Assembly: GCF_000504165.1 (NCBI RefSeq)
Contig: NZ_AYSE01000004.1
Coordinates: forward strand, 1 to 64,000
Length of the DNA stretch: 64,000 nucleotides
DNA from: Bacillus sp. FJAT-14578
Lineage (GTDB): Bacteria > Bacillota > Bacilli > Bacillales > Bacillaceae_H
Direction of reading: 5' to 3'
In this document: positions 1-8,655 of the stretch, one piece after another
How the letters are laid out: each line of letters starts with the position of its first letter
Numbering within the stretch: position 1 is the first letter of the stretch
The notes under the pieces: generated by a model
What the model saw: the letters and a program-made list of their open reading frames with translations, nothing else
Database searches by the model: none
What the model was told of the DNA's origin: nothing
Position numbers and translations under genes: made by a program

Positions 1-201
1 CTCGCCGAGGAACTTGTTCAATTCTCCCCAGTGGCCCAACGTGTTGCTAAAGAAGTGTTGAACGCATCTGAAGAGAGTCCGCTGAGCGTTGGAGTGAAGC
101 TGGAAGGAAAAGCATATGGACTTTTGCGTACGACAGAAGACTTTAAAGAAGGCGTCGATGCGTTTGTTGAAAAACGAAAACCTGTTTTTGAAGGGAAATA
201 G
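1..201 (+). CDS. Enoyl-CoA hydratase/isomerase family protein, C-terminal part
   Basis: This open frame enters from the left edge and stops at TAG 199-201, leaving 66 residues. Its tail reads TEDFKEGVDAFVEKRKPVFEGK in pieces: a 'TEDFKEG' block followed by 'EKRKPVFEGK'. That is the usual C-terminus of crotonase-fold enoyl-CoA hydratases, where the last helix and the KR-P-F-G tail help build the trimer. The active-site region lies outside the window, so hydratase, isomerase and dehydratase members cannot be told apart. It runs in the same direction as the thioesterase that follows, which fits a CoA-ester degradation operon. Confidence 0.8.
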   Translation, partial: LAEELVQFSPVAQRVAKEVLNASEESPLSVGVKLEGKAYGLLRTTEDFKEGVDAFVEKRKPVFEGK

Positions 202-312
202 ATCATGAATAGCAGGGCTGTGGACAAATGACTGGCCCTGCTGATAAGCACAAGGAAAGAACGGAGAACCCGTTCTTTCCCAGTTTGTAGAGAAAGTGGG
301 GTGTTATCGATC

Positions 313-714
313 ATGGAAATTCATTCACGAGTGAAAACAATGGCAGAGGGAAATGTATGGAAAATGATGGGTGTTGAAGTGGTAAAAGGACATGATGGCG
401 AATGTGAATTAGAAATAGAGGTAAAAGAAGAGTTTACACAATCTTATCATTCGATGCATGGAGGGTTAATTGCAACGCTTCTTGACATGTCAATGGCTGC
501 AGCCATTGCTACAACATTGGAACACAATAAGTATAGTAATACGATTGACTTACATACAAGCTATCTTCGCCCGATGTTTGGAAAGCGGTTAATTGCAAAA
601 GCAAGCATTGTCAAAAAAGGAAAGCGGGTAACCGTTGTAAATGCTGATGCGTTTAATGAGGATGGGAAACATATTGCCACAGCGAGAGGCAATTTTATGA
701 TTTTAGATAAATGA
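313..714 (+). CDS. PaaI-type hotdog-fold acyl-CoA thioesterase
   Basis: This 133-residue protein has the hotdog thioesterase signature 'HSMHGGLIATLLDMSMAAA' near residues 46-64. There the HGG turn and the Asp of the central helix form the usual active site of PaaI/YbgC-like thioesterases. It would hydrolyse an acyl- or aryl-CoA, freeing CoA. An upstream in-frame GTG at 301 is possible. ATG 313 is preferred because the purine-rich GTGGGGTG lies about ten bases before it. It follows an enoyl-CoA hydratase and ends 34 bases before a strong terminator, so it closes that upstream unit. The substrate cannot be read from sequence. Confidence 0.8.
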   Translation: MEIHSRVKTMAEGNVWKMMGVEVVKGHDGECELEIEVKEEFTQSYHSMHGGLIATLLDMSMAAAIATTLEHNKYSNTIDLHTSYLRPMFGKRLIAKASIVKKGKRVTVVNADAFNEDGKHIATARGNFMILDK

Positions 715-747
715 ATGCCAACATAGGCGATTAGGAAACAGGAGAAG

Positions 748-789
748 CAGCCAAGGCTTTAAAAAAGCGCTTGGCTGTTTTTTTTTTTT
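748..789 (+). terminator. Rho-independent terminator
   Basis: CAGCCAAG (748-755) pairs with CTTGGCTG (770-777), and a run of twelve T follows. It ends the hydratase-thioesterase unit. A nearly identical stem closes the region at 50549-50590. Confidence 0.9.
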
Positions 790-1025
790 GATTTTTTTAC
801 CGGAGCCGGCAAACCTCATAGAGTTAACCTTCATTCAACGGGAGTCTTGTTGTCAGCTACTGAGGGAGATCGATACGAAAGAGCATTCACTCAGAAGACT
901 TGAGAGAAGATAGCAGACAACTATTCAATAAAAATAGCAATCAATATAATAGATGACAAATTTTTAAAATGGACTAAATAAAATTTTAAAATCGAATATT
1001 CTGAATGTAGTGTATATTTAATTTG

Positions 1026-1039
1026 TGAAAGCGTTTACT
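1026..1039 (+). promoter_or_regulatory. Candidate catabolite response element (CcpA site)
   Basis: TGAAAGCGTTTACT differs from the Bacillus cre consensus TGWAANCGNTNWCA only at the last base. It lies 27-40 bases before the start of the alcohol dehydrogenase gene, where CcpA binding would block transcription. The match is by eye; no promoter could be placed firmly beside it. Confidence 0.5.
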
Positions 1040-1065
1040 TTATTGTTTTTTTAGGAGGAAGTTGG

Positions 1066-2160
1066 ATGTTAACAAAAGCTGCAGTTACGTACGGAAAGGG
1101 AGAGCCCTTTGAAATTAAAGATATAACGATTGATGAACCCCAAACGAACGAAGTATTAATTCGTCTTGTAGGAACCGGAATTTGCCACACCGATATTCTT
1201 GCTCAAACACAAGCTTATCCGGTTCCACTTCCCGCCGTATTAGGTCATGAAGGGTCAGGAATTGTTGAAAAAGTCGGCCTGGGTATTACTCATATTCAAC
1301 CCGGTGACCATGTTGTTCTTTCTTATAGTTCTTGCGGTTCATGCCAAAACTGCTTAATCGGGAAACCCTATGCTTGTGAGCGGTTTTATGAATTGAACTT
1401 TGGAGGAAGAATGGCAGACGGAACCAGTCGCTTACATGTAGAGAATCAAGAGGCTTCAAACTTTTTCGGGCAATCCAGCTTTGCTTATTACGCGGTAGCC
1501 AATGCCAGAAATGTTGTAAAGGTTTCAAAAGATGTTCCGCTTGAAATGCTGGGGCCTCTTGGTTGTGGTGTACAGACTGGAAGCGGGGCAGTATTAAATA
1601 AATTAAAGCCGGAGCCTGGCACAAGCATTGTTATCTTTGGTGCAGGCACAGTTGGTTTAAGTGCAATCATGGCAGCAAATGTGTGTCATTGCAGCATAAT
1701 TATTGCTGTTGATGTTCAAGAGAACCGATTAGCGTTAGCAAAGGAATTAGGAGCCACTCATACTATTAATGCAAAAGAAGGAAATGTTGTAGAAGCGATT
1801 ATGAAGATTACCGAAAAAGGTGTGAACTATGCGATTGAATCCAGCGGTCGTCCTGAAAACTCCCGAAATGCGGTAGATTCACTTGCCGTTACAGGAAGAG
1901 CTGTACAAGTGGCGGGTGGTCCTATTGGTTCAGAAGTATCTTTGGATATCAATACGATTTTATTTGAAAGAAACTATGAAGGTTTTTTGATGGGAGAAGG
2001 TGTTCCTCAATTATATATTCCTAAGCTCATTGAGTTGTATAAGCAAGGAAAGTTTCCTTTCGATAAATTAATTACGTATTATTCCTTTGAAGAAATCAAT
2101 AAAGCAGTAGAAGATGCTCATAAGGGTACAACAATTAAGCCAATTTTAAAACTTTCATAG
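1066..2160 (+). CDS. Zinc-dependent aryl-alcohol dehydrogenase (MDR family)
   Basis: This 364-residue medium-chain dehydrogenase oxidises an alcohol to an aldehyde with NAD(P). Catalytic zinc ligands are visible as Cys40 (GICHTD), His61-Glu62 (GHEGSG) and Cys167 (GCGVQTG). The structural zinc is held by Cys90, Cys93, Cys96 and Cys104. The Rossmann motif GAGTVG is at residues 192-197. The 'FGQSSFA' block at 135-140 is typical of benzyl-alcohol and geraniol dehydrogenases (XylB/GeoA type), so an aromatic or allylic alcohol is the likely substrate. ATG 1066 has TTAGGAGGAAG before it. An aldehyde dehydrogenase follows 49 bases downstream, giving an alcohol-to-acid pair. Confidence 0.88.
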   Translation: MLTKAAVTYGKGEPFEIKDITIDEPQTNEVLIRLVGTGICHTDILAQTQAYPVPLPAVLGHEGSGIVEKVGLGITHIQPGDHVVLSYSSCGSCQNCLIGKPYACERFYELNFGGRMADGTSRLHVENQEASNFFGQSSFAYYAVANARNVVKVSKDVPLEMLGPLGCGVQTGSGAVLNKLKPEPGTSIVIFGAGTVGLSAIMAANVCHCSIIIAVDVQENRLALAKELGATHTINAKEGNVVEAIMKITEKGVNYAIESSGRPENSRNAVDSLAVTGRAVQVAGGPIGSEVSLDINTILFERNYEGFLMGEGVPQLYIPKLIELYKQGKFPFDKLITYYSFEEINKAVEDAHKGTTIKPILKLS

Positions 2161-2209
2161 AAGTTAAATATAGCTTTTTAAATGAATGATAAGCCAGGAG
2201 GGGTCATAT

Positions 2210-3688
2210 ATGTCTGAGGTTAAAACAATTGAAAAGTACTCTGCGTGGAATAAACTTCCTATTAACGGGGAGTGGAGGGACGGATCAAGCAATAAATATT
2301 GCGTAGTTGAGAATCCGTATAACAATGAAGTTTTAACAACATTTAAATATGCCAATAAAGAAGACATAAATGAAGCATATGAAGCTGCCCAAAAAGCTCA
2401 AGAACAATGGGGAGCCACTTCGCCTTATGAACGTGCAGCTCTATTGGAGAAAGTTGCTAAATTATTCGAAGAGAAAAGAGAAGAACTTGTTCAACTTTTA
2501 GTTGAAGAAACAGGAAGTTCGCAATTAAAAGCGAATGTTGAAGTGGATTGCTCGATTGCTGATGTAAAAGAGGCGGCTAAATACCCGCTGCAAATGGATG
2601 GGTCGATTCGTGCATCCGCTGTTCCTGGTAAGGAAAATCGCGTTTATCGTGACCCAGTCGGAGTTGTAGGAGCGATTACTCCATGGAATTGGCCTTTGTA
2701 CTTAACGATACGTGTAGTGGCTCCTGCTATCGCAACAGGGAATAGCATCGTGATCAAATCGGATTCCCAAACACCTATCTCAGGCGGGCTGATCATAGCA
2801 AAAATTTTCGAAGAGGCTGGCCTGCCAAAAGGTGTATTAAGTGTCACTGTAGCTGACCTTGAAGAAGTAGGCGATTATTTTGTAGAACACCCCATCCCGC
2901 AAGTCATTTCATTTACCGGTTCAACTGCTGCAGGTAGACATGTCGGTTCTTTAGCAGTGAAACACTTGAAAAAGCCCGCGCTCGAATTAGGTGGCAACAA
3001 TGCCTTAATTGTGCTTGATGATGCAGATGTCGATCAAGCGGTATCGGCTGCGGCCTTCGGGAAATATATGCATTCAGGTCAAATTTGTATCGCCTTAAAT
3101 CGTATTATCGTAGACCGAAAGATTTATCCATCTTTTGTGGAAAAATTCAAGGCAGTAAGCGCCGGAATTAAAGTAGGAAACCCTGCTGATCATGATACGA
3201 TTATTGGTCCATTAATCAATCGTAAGCAAGTTGATAGAGCGATAAACTTGGTTGAGCAAAGTATTGAAGAAGGAGCGAAAGTGATTCTAAGAGGAGAAGT
3301 TAATGGAAATGTTGTGGAACCGATTATTCTGGCTGATGTAACAAATGATATGGCAGTTGCTCAAAATGAAGTGTTTGCACCTGTTGCTGTAATCATACCA
3401 GTAGATAGTGAGGAAGAAGCGATTCAAGTTGCTAACGCTACTCCTTTTGGATTAAGTGGAGCTGTACATTCTGCTTCATTAGAAAGAGGAATAAATGTTG
3501 CCAGAAAAATAAAAACGGGAATGATTCATGTCAACGATCAATCTATAAATGTGGAGCCAAATATGCCGTTTGGAGGAGAAAAACATTCAGGTATAGGAAG
3601 ATATTGTGGTGAGTGGGCTCTTGATGAATTTACTACCGTCAAATGGGTATCTGTTCAGAAACAGCCTCGTCAATATCCATTTTCGTAA
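2210..3688 (+). CDS. Aldehyde dehydrogenase, benzaldehyde/vanillin type
   Basis: This NAD(P)-dependent aldehyde dehydrogenase has 492 residues. The catalytic Cys293 lies in GQICIALNR and the general base Glu259 in LELGGNN; the spacing of 34 is normal. The 'TPWNWPLYLT' cofactor-site segment is intact. The sequence resembles the Bacillus YfmT/XylC branch, which oxidises aromatic aldehydes to carboxylates. ATG 2210 is chosen over an in-frame ATG at 2186 because CCAGGAGGGG sits 7-16 bases before it. It is paired with the upstream aryl-alcohol dehydrogenase: one makes the aldehyde, the other removes it. A hairpin and a long inverted repeat follow. Confidence 0.88.
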   Translation: MSEVKTIEKYSAWNKLPINGEWRDGSSNKYCVVENPYNNEVLTTFKYANKEDINEAYEAAQKAQEQWGATSPYERAALLEKVAKLFEEKREELVQLLVEETGSSQLKANVEVDCSIADVKEAAKYPLQMDGSIRASAVPGKENRVYRDPVGVVGAITPWNWPLYLTIRVVAPAIATGNSIVIKSDSQTPISGGLIIAKIFEEAGLPKGVLSVTVADLEEVGDYFVEHPIPQVISFTGSTAAGRHVGSLAVKHLKKPALELGGNNALIVLDDADVDQAVSAAAFGKYMHSGQICIALNRIIVDRKIYPSFVEKFKAVSAGIKVGNPADHDTIIGPLINRKQVDRAINLVEQSIEEGAKVILRGEVNGNVVEPIILADVTNDMAVAQNEVFAPVAVIIPVDSEEEAIQVANATPFGLSGAVHSASLERGINVARKIKTGMIHVNDQSINVEPNMPFGGEKHSGIGRYCGEWALDEFTTVKWVSVQKQPRQYPFS

Positions 3689-3778
3689 ATGACGATTTTT
3701 ACAGAAAAAACTCAGGAGGTCCAGGAGTTTTTCCCTCAATGATATCCTATTACTTTTTGACAATATGCTATAGGTAAA

Positions 3779-3826
3779 ATGAGTAATAAGCCATCGTAAA
3801 TGAGTATGTGATGGCTTATTACTCAT
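3779..3826. terminator. Long inverted repeat, probable bidirectional terminator
   Basis: ATGAGTAATAAGCCATC (3779-3795) and its exact complement (3810-3826) form a 17-bp perfect stem with a 14-base loop, followed by ATTTCTTTTT. A smaller stem (AAAAACTC/GAGTTTTT, about 3703-3732) precedes it. Both lie between the aldehyde dehydrogenase and the regulator gene. Confidence 0.65.
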
Positions 3827-4004
3827 ATTTCTTTTTACTATTTCCAGATCTTCAAAACTTTTTTCGTGAAGTTCTTCTAAAGAGTGTATGACTTCTAGAA
3901 CATCAGAACATTCTTCCATGATTTCCTCATCTTTCAACTATCAATCTAGAGAAAATCCTTGAGATATGAAATCTGTACAAAAATATGACAAAAGGGTGAT
4001 GTAC

Positions 4005-5780
4005 ATGAAATGGATAAATCGTATTGAACAAGCCGTTCCTGTCGTTCAGAGCGCTGATCCTATCTGGAAAGCGGCTGAATCCATGAAGTCCGCACAATTA
4101 AATGAGCTTCCCGTTTTGTCTAATCAGAATTTCATAGGAATGATTCATGCGAGGGAGCTGCTGAATACTGACTCGGACCGATCTGTCGAAGAGTACGTCG
4201 ATAAGGACTGTGTAACAATTAACGGAACAGAAGCGCTTCACAGCTTTCCATGCTTCAGCGGCCAATTACTTCCTATTGTAAAAGAAGGAGTTTATTACGG
4301 CTGTATTAGATGGAATGAACTTCATTGCAGCCTGCAGGATGAATTGAATCAGTTGATGCTCGTCATAGACCATTCTTACGATGGCATGCTGATTACCGAT
4401 GGGGAAGGCTATGTTCTCCATATCAATAAGGCACTTGAACAAATCACTTTGATGGGTAAAGAGGAATTGATCGGAATGCACATGACCGATTTGGTCGATA
4501 AAGGTCTTTTTCTAAATAATTCTGTGGTGATGAAGACGCTTCAATCAGGAAGGACTTATACGAACGTTCAGAAGTATAAAAACACCGGATTATATACGTT
4601 GGTTACAGCCACACCGGTATGCAGCGAAAAAGGAGACTTGATCCGGGTTCTGGCAAATGTCAGGGATATCTCTGACTTAACGAGACTTCAGGAGCAACTG
4701 GATGAATCTAAGAAAATCACTTCGCGTTATCAAACCGAACTTAAGCAGTTGCGTTTTGAAAAGATACAAGTATCAGGAAAAATGATTGCCTACAGCCAAG
4801 AAATGCAGGATGTCCTTGACCTTGTCTATCATGTGGCGTCATCCGACTCGACGGTGCTGTTGCTGGGGGAATCTGGAGTTGGGAAAGAAGTGATTGCCAA
4901 AGTGCTTCATGAAAACAGCCTGCGTGCTGAAAAAGGGTTATTCATGAAAGTCAACTGCGGGGCGATTCCACCCACTCTGCTTGAATCCGAATTGTTCGGA
5001 TATGAACAAGGTGCTTTTACGGGGGCAAAAAAAGGGGGGAAGCCGGGTATTTTTGAATTGGTCCATAACGGAACCCTTTTCCTTGACGAAATCGGAGAGC
5101 TGCCTTTGGACATGCAGGTAAAATTGCTGCGAGTTCTTCAGGAACAGGAAATGATGCGTGTTGGAGGAACAAAAACAATCAAGGTTAATGCAAGGATAAT
5201 TGCCGCAACCAATCGAAATTTGGAAAAAATGGTGGAGGAAGGCACGTTTCGGTTAGATCTCTATTATCGCTTAAATATCATACCCATCAAAATTCCGCCG
5301 CTAAGAGAAAGAAAGGACGATATTCCGCCGCTGCTTGGCCATTTTTTGAAACAGCTTAATGAGAAATATCAATATACGAAACGCCTTTCAAAAGAAGTAG
5401 TGGATCAATTGTTGTTGTATCATTTTCCTGGCAATGTGCGAGAGTTGTCCAATATAGTGGAACGGCTGGTGCTTACATGCCGTGATGAGGTCATAGAACC
5501 GCGTCATCTTCCCGAGCGGATAAGCCAATGTAACAAGACAGAAGACAAACCTCATATTCAACGGGACGAATCTGAGACTGATATGCCTATCCTCAAGCTG
5601 TCTTGGAATGGCCAGGGAAAAAGGGAGAACCTGTTCGAGTATCTGGAAAAGGAAGCCTTGATCCAAGCTTTGAAAAAATACGGATCGGTACGAAAAACGG
5701 GAAAGGCCATAGGGGTCTCCCATACAATCGTTCTAAATAAAATGAAAAAATTTGGAGTTACCCTCGAGGCAATACGCTAA
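4005..5780 (+). CDS. Sigma-54 enhancer-binding regulator with CBS-like, PAS, AAA+ and Fis-type HTH domains
   Basis: This 591-residue activator of RNA polymerase carrying sigma-54 has four parts. An N-terminal segment (about 5-110) resembles paired CBS modules. A PAS sensor (about 115-225, 'MLITDGEGYVLHINKALEQ') follows, then a coiled linker, then the AAA+ domain. The AAA+ domain has Walker A GESGVGKE, the sigma-54 contact loop GAFTGA and Walker B LFLDEIGE. The Fis-type helix-turn-helix at the end reads VRKTGKAIGVSHTIVLNKM. ATG 4005 has AAAGGG eight bases upstream. A paralogue follows directly, and a -24/-12 promoter lies 2.4 kb downstream, so it probably senses a pathway compound through PAS or CBS and switches on the decarboxylase cluster. 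Confidence 0.9.
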   Translation: MKWINRIEQAVPVVQSADPIWKAAESMKSAQLNELPVLSNQNFIGMIHARELLNTDSDRSVEEYVDKDCVTINGTEALHSFPCFSGQLLPIVKEGVYYGCIRWNELHCSLQDELNQLMLVIDHSYDGMLITDGEGYVLHINKALEQITLMGKEELIGMHMTDLVDKGLFLNNSVVMKTLQSGRTYTNVQKYKNTGLYTLVTATPVCSEKGDLIRVLANVRDISDLTRLQEQLDESKKITSRYQTELKQLRFEKIQVSGKMIAYSQEMQDVLDLVYHVASSDSTVLLLGESGVGKEVIAKVLHENSLRAEKGLFMKVNCGAIPPTLLESELFGYEQGAFTGAKKGGKPGIFELVHNGTLFLDEIGELPLDMQVKLLRVLQEQEMMRVGGTKTIKVNARIIAATNRNLEKMVEEGTFRLDLYYRLNIIPIKIPPLRERKDDIPPLLGHFLKQLNEKYQYTKRLSKEVVDQLLLYHFPGNVRELSNIVERLVLTCRDEVIEPRHLPERISQCNKTEDKPHIQRDESETDMPILKLSWNGQGKRENLFEYLEKEALIQALKKYGSVRKTGKAIGVSHTIVLNKMKKFGVTLEAIR

Positions 5781-5849
5781 AGAGGGAGTTCCATCCATTA
5801 CTTATTCAAATGATTCAATAACCATACTAGTCGATTGTAGGAGGAGAAT

Positions 5850-7253
5850 ATGGGATTGACAAGGATGCCTGACTTAGAATTATATAGGACGATTGTGGAA
5901 AATTTCCATGATGGAATTTTAGTGGTCGATCAAGAAGGGAGAATTTCATTGGTCAATCAGGCCTTGCTTAAATTAAGCGGTTTACCTCGGGAAGCCTATG
6001 CGGGGAGGAATATCCGGGATATTGTGGCGAGTGGAATCTTCCAAAAACCATCTGTCATCTTAAGAGCCTTACAGGAGAAGCAAACGGTAACCGATTTCCA
6101 ACAGTATCAGAACGGAATTACGGTCTTGGTTACAGCAATCCCTATGTTTGATGAAGAAAACCGTTTAATTCGGATGTTGTCCATCACCCATGATATTACT
6201 GAGCTGATAAATATGGAGAAAAAAATAAAAGAAATCGAGAAGCTTTCTGCCAAATATTATACGGAGCTTTTGGAACTTCGACAGCACCATTCCAAACGGG
6301 GAATTATCACGGCTAACCGGCAGATGAAAGAAATCATCGACCTTATTCACCATATCGGTCAGACTGATTCGACGATCCTTCTGTTGGGTGAATCCGGTGT
6401 AGGAAAAGATGTCTTGGCCAGGGAAATTCATGAGACCAGTAAGCGGAAAGAGTCGGGAGCTTTTATTAAAGTGAACTGCGGGGCCATCCCGAAGGATCTG
6501 TTGGAATCTGAATTCTTCGGCTATGATGCCGGTGCCTTTACCGGTGCAAAGAAAGAAGGGAAGCCGGGATTATTCGAACTGGCGGATCAAGGAACCTTGT
6601 TTTTAGATGAAATCGGAGAGTTTCCCCTGCATCTACAACCGAAGCTTTTAAGGGTGCTTCAAGACCAGCAGTTCACCCGGGTCGGCGGGACGAAGGTCAT
6701 TCAGGCCAATGTAAGGATCGTGACAGCGACCAATCGAAATTTGGAGTATATGGTCTCCAGAGGGGAATTTCGGGAAGATTTATATTACCGATTGAATGTC
6801 ATCCCGATTCACATCCCGGCATTAAGGGAACGAAGAGACGATATCCCCTTATTAATCGGCCATTTTCTCCGGAAATTTAATGAGGAATATGAAAAGAGTA
6901 AATCGCTTTCCATGGCCGCTATGGACATCCTTTGCGCCTATCATTGGCCCGGTAATATCAGGGAATTGTCGAATATTATAGAGCGGCTCGTTCTAACGAC
7001 CAAAAATGATGTAATTGAACCTAATGAGCTACCTGTTGCAAAGCAAAGTCAAAGTACGGATGTCAGTCTATCAAAACTACTAAAAAGTGAACAGACTGCA
7101 ACCAACTTATTTGAGTCTGTGGAGAAAAATCTAATTGAGAGCATGATCCAGCGTGAAGGGAGTATTCGCAAAGCTGCCAAGACATTGGGCGTTTCGCATA
7201 CGACCTTAATCCGCAAAATGAAAAAACATGATCTGAAAGCTTCTTCAACGTAG
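5850..7253 (+). CDS. Sigma-54 enhancer-binding regulator with PAS, AAA+ and Fis-type HTH domains
   Basis: This 467-residue protein is a paralogue of the preceding regulator without the N-terminal CBS-like segment. A PAS sensor spans about residues 8-115 ('GILVVDQEGRISLVNQALL'). The AAA+ core has GESGVGKD, GAFTGA and LFLDEIGE. The C-terminal helix-turn-helix reads IRKAAKTLGVSHTTLIRKM. The start ATG 5850 is preceded by GTAGGAGGAGAAT. Both regulators share the linker layout and the C-terminal recognition helix ('GVSHT'), so they may bind the same or related enhancers. This suggests two inputs onto one sigma-54 promoter, or one regulator for each catabolic unit. Confidence 0.92.
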   Translation: MGLTRMPDLELYRTIVENFHDGILVVDQEGRISLVNQALLKLSGLPREAYAGRNIRDIVASGIFQKPSVILRALQEKQTVTDFQQYQNGITVLVTAIPMFDEENRLIRMLSITHDITELINMEKKIKEIEKLSAKYYTELLELRQHHSKRGIITANRQMKEIIDLIHHIGQTDSTILLLGESGVGKDVLAREIHETSKRKESGAFIKVNCGAIPKDLLESEFFGYDAGAFTGAKKEGKPGLFELADQGTLFLDEIGEFPLHLQPKLLRVLQDQQFTRVGGTKVIQANVRIVTATNRNLEYMVSRGEFREDLYYRLNVIPIHIPALRERRDDIPLLIGHFLRKFNEEYEKSKSLSMAAMDILCAYHWPGNIRELSNIIERLVLTTKNDVIEPNELPVAKQSQSTDVSLSKLLKSEQTATNLFESVEKNLIESMIQREGSIRKAAKTLGVSHTTLIRKMKKHDLKASST

Positions 7254-7367
7254 AAGAACTCCCTCCGGGTACTACAATCGCTGGTGAAAGAAAGTATTCT
7301 ACGCAGTACACCGGCAGTCAAGGTAGCTGCAGTAATGTGTCGATATCATAGAAAAAGGTGAGCGAAT

Positions 7368-7829
7368 TTGAGTAATCAAAAGATTTCAAAAGAAATATAT
7401 CAACTCTTAAATGGGGAAAATTTAGGTACTAAACAGCACGAAGCCATGATGTTGCTCACTATGACCGAAGACTTTTGGCCTCATATCGCTATGATTAGCG
7501 TGGGTGAGATTGTAGCACTGGATTGTAATAAGTTAAGATTGGCTCTATGGCCAAATACTATCACAACTCATAATATCCTTCGGACTAGTCAAGCCACATT
7601 TGTTGTATTTTTTGCGGGAAAAGCTCATTACATAAGGCTTTCCCTACAGAGGCTTACACCAGTATCAAATGCCCGGCATATAAGAGAACGTTTTTCGGCA
7701 GCAGTTGTCTCTGTTCGAGAAGATACAGCAAAATATGCAGACATTACGTCCGGTGTCAAAATTAGTTTAAAAGATTCAGATACCGTTATCAAACGTTGGT
7801 ATGAAACAATCGAGGAATTATTAAGATAA
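7368..7829 (+). CDS. Pyridoxamine 5'-phosphate oxidase-like FMN-binding split-barrel protein
   Basis: The 153-residue protein starts at TTG 7368, with AAAAAGGTGAG at 7350-7360 as ribosome site. Its pattern is that of small split-barrel flavoproteins: 'EAMMLLTMTEDFWPHIAMISVGEI' in parts, then a strand-rich middle and 'ATFVVFF'. Relatives bind FMN or F420 and reduce small molecules or sense redox state, but no substrate is implied. It lies between the regulators and the sigma-54 promoter, in the same direction. A flavin-handling role beside the prenyl-FMN genes is tempting but unproven. Confidence 0.6.
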   Translation: MSNQKISKEIYQLLNGENLGTKQHEAMMLLTMTEDFWPHIAMISVGEIVALDCNKLRLALWPNTITTHNILRTSQATFVVFFAGKAHYIRLSLQRLTPVSNARHIRERFSAAVVSVREDTAKYADITSGVKISLKDSDTVIKRWYETIEELLR

Positions 7830-7901
7830 AAAACAAAATTTTAGATGGTTCTGATGCGGGGATGTTGCCCTATTTCACTGATCTTTTTCCATCTGAAGTC
7901 A

Positions 7902-8054
7902 GAGGCTGTCCCATAAGTCTAAAAAACAAAGATATTCTAGTTTTTTAACTGAAATGAACCGTCAAGTAATTCTTGATTTTACTGGATTTCTCATGACGGT
8001 TCATTTTCAGGAGGGTGACTCAAAAGCATGTTTTTTTGCTTTTGAGTCACCCTC
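7902..8054. repeat. Double-hairpin element, possible small mobile-element remnant
   Basis: Starting at GAGGCTGTCCCATAAG (about 7902), the stretch holds an inverted repeat (TGAAATGAACCGTCA at 7950-7964 against 7994-8009). A perfect 18-bp hairpin follows (GAGGGTGACTCAAAAGCA, 8011-8028, against 8037-8054). The opening motif looks like the end of transposon-derived repeats of Bacilli; no matching second end is seen. It may also stop transcription of the regulator unit. Confidence 0.45.
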
Positions 8055-8081
8055 TTCTTATGGTTTTTATCGCATACATAA

Positions 8082-8100
8082 TGGAACTGCAGTAGTTCCA
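8082..8100. promoter_or_regulatory. Candidate upstream activating sequence for a sigma-54 regulator
   Basis: TGGAACT GCAGT AGTTCCA is a 7-bp inverted repeat with a 5-base spacer. A half site GTTCCA recurs at about 8115. It lies about 70 bases before the -24 box, within the usual enhancer range. It could bind either or both of the two upstream regulators. Confidence 0.5.
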
Positions 8101-8171
8101 ACTGTAACATCATACGTTCCACCTTGAGGATAAAAGGACTTACAAGATTGAATTTTGCACGAATTCATGAT

Positions 8172-8187
8172 TGGCATGAAACTTGCA
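8172..8187 (+). promoter_or_regulatory. Sigma-54 (SigL) -24/-12 promoter
   Basis: TGGCATGAAACTTGCA matches the sigma-54 consensus TGGCAC-N5-TTGCW at all but one position, with correct GG-to-GC spacing. Transcription would start near 8199, ahead of the broken permease and ubiX. Two sigma-54 activators encoded just upstream support it. Confidence 0.85.
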
Positions 8188-8239
8188 ATAATAATTTAAT
8201 GAAGAACTTCAAAGGGGGGGTACTAAGGCAGCTAATGAA

Positions 8240-8642
8240 ATGAAAAAACAGATCGGAGTAGATAATGGTACAAAAACGCTGGAAGAAATAGCACGAAGCA
8301 TACTGTCCAAAATGGCTTTTGGTATATTGTCATATTATCGATCAATCCCTTCCTCTTGTCTTGATGAAGTTGTTGTCGTCGTTACTCCATGTGTGGGGGA
8401 GATCATGCAAACATTGCCGGCCCGATGCCAGCTTTGAGGAAAAGGATGGTCGTTATGCCAGTATTATCGTCAGTGGATTCTTGTTTGGTAGGTTTGGCTT
8501 ATTCGAAGGAATTATCATCTACATATTTGTCAGCGCTTCCAAAAAACTTATATTTATATCAACGATTGTGGGTCTTTCGATGAGTGCTTTTTTGTTAAAC
8601 GCTTTGCAATGTGCTTTTTCTGAAAGGGAATTTCAAGTGTAG
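8240..8642 (+). pseudogene. Broken BenE-like benzoate permease remnant
   Basis: Three overlapping frames carry short coding-like pieces, and none forms a full protein. One frame (from 8389) shows 'GGDHANIAGPMPALRKRM'. Another, ending at 8642, shows 'DGRYASIIVSGFLFGRFGLF', then two hydrophobic segments and 'GLSMSAFLLNALQCAF'. This order resembles the C-terminal half of BenE-type benzoate/H+ symporters, but the match is by eye. It is the first item after the sigma-54 promoter, so the operon probably once began with an aromatic-acid importer that has since decayed. The next gene has its own AGGAGG site. Confidence 0.45.
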
Positions 8643-8655
8643 GAGGACAACAAGG

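Noticed and set aside
3587-3937. Minus-strand frame of 116 codons with a protein-like start (MKDEEIMEECSDVLEV)
   Set aside because: It crosses the long inverted repeat at 3779-3826 and runs into the aldehyde dehydrogenase gene on the other strand, with only a weak ribosome site. At most the first 37 codons could be a real relic.
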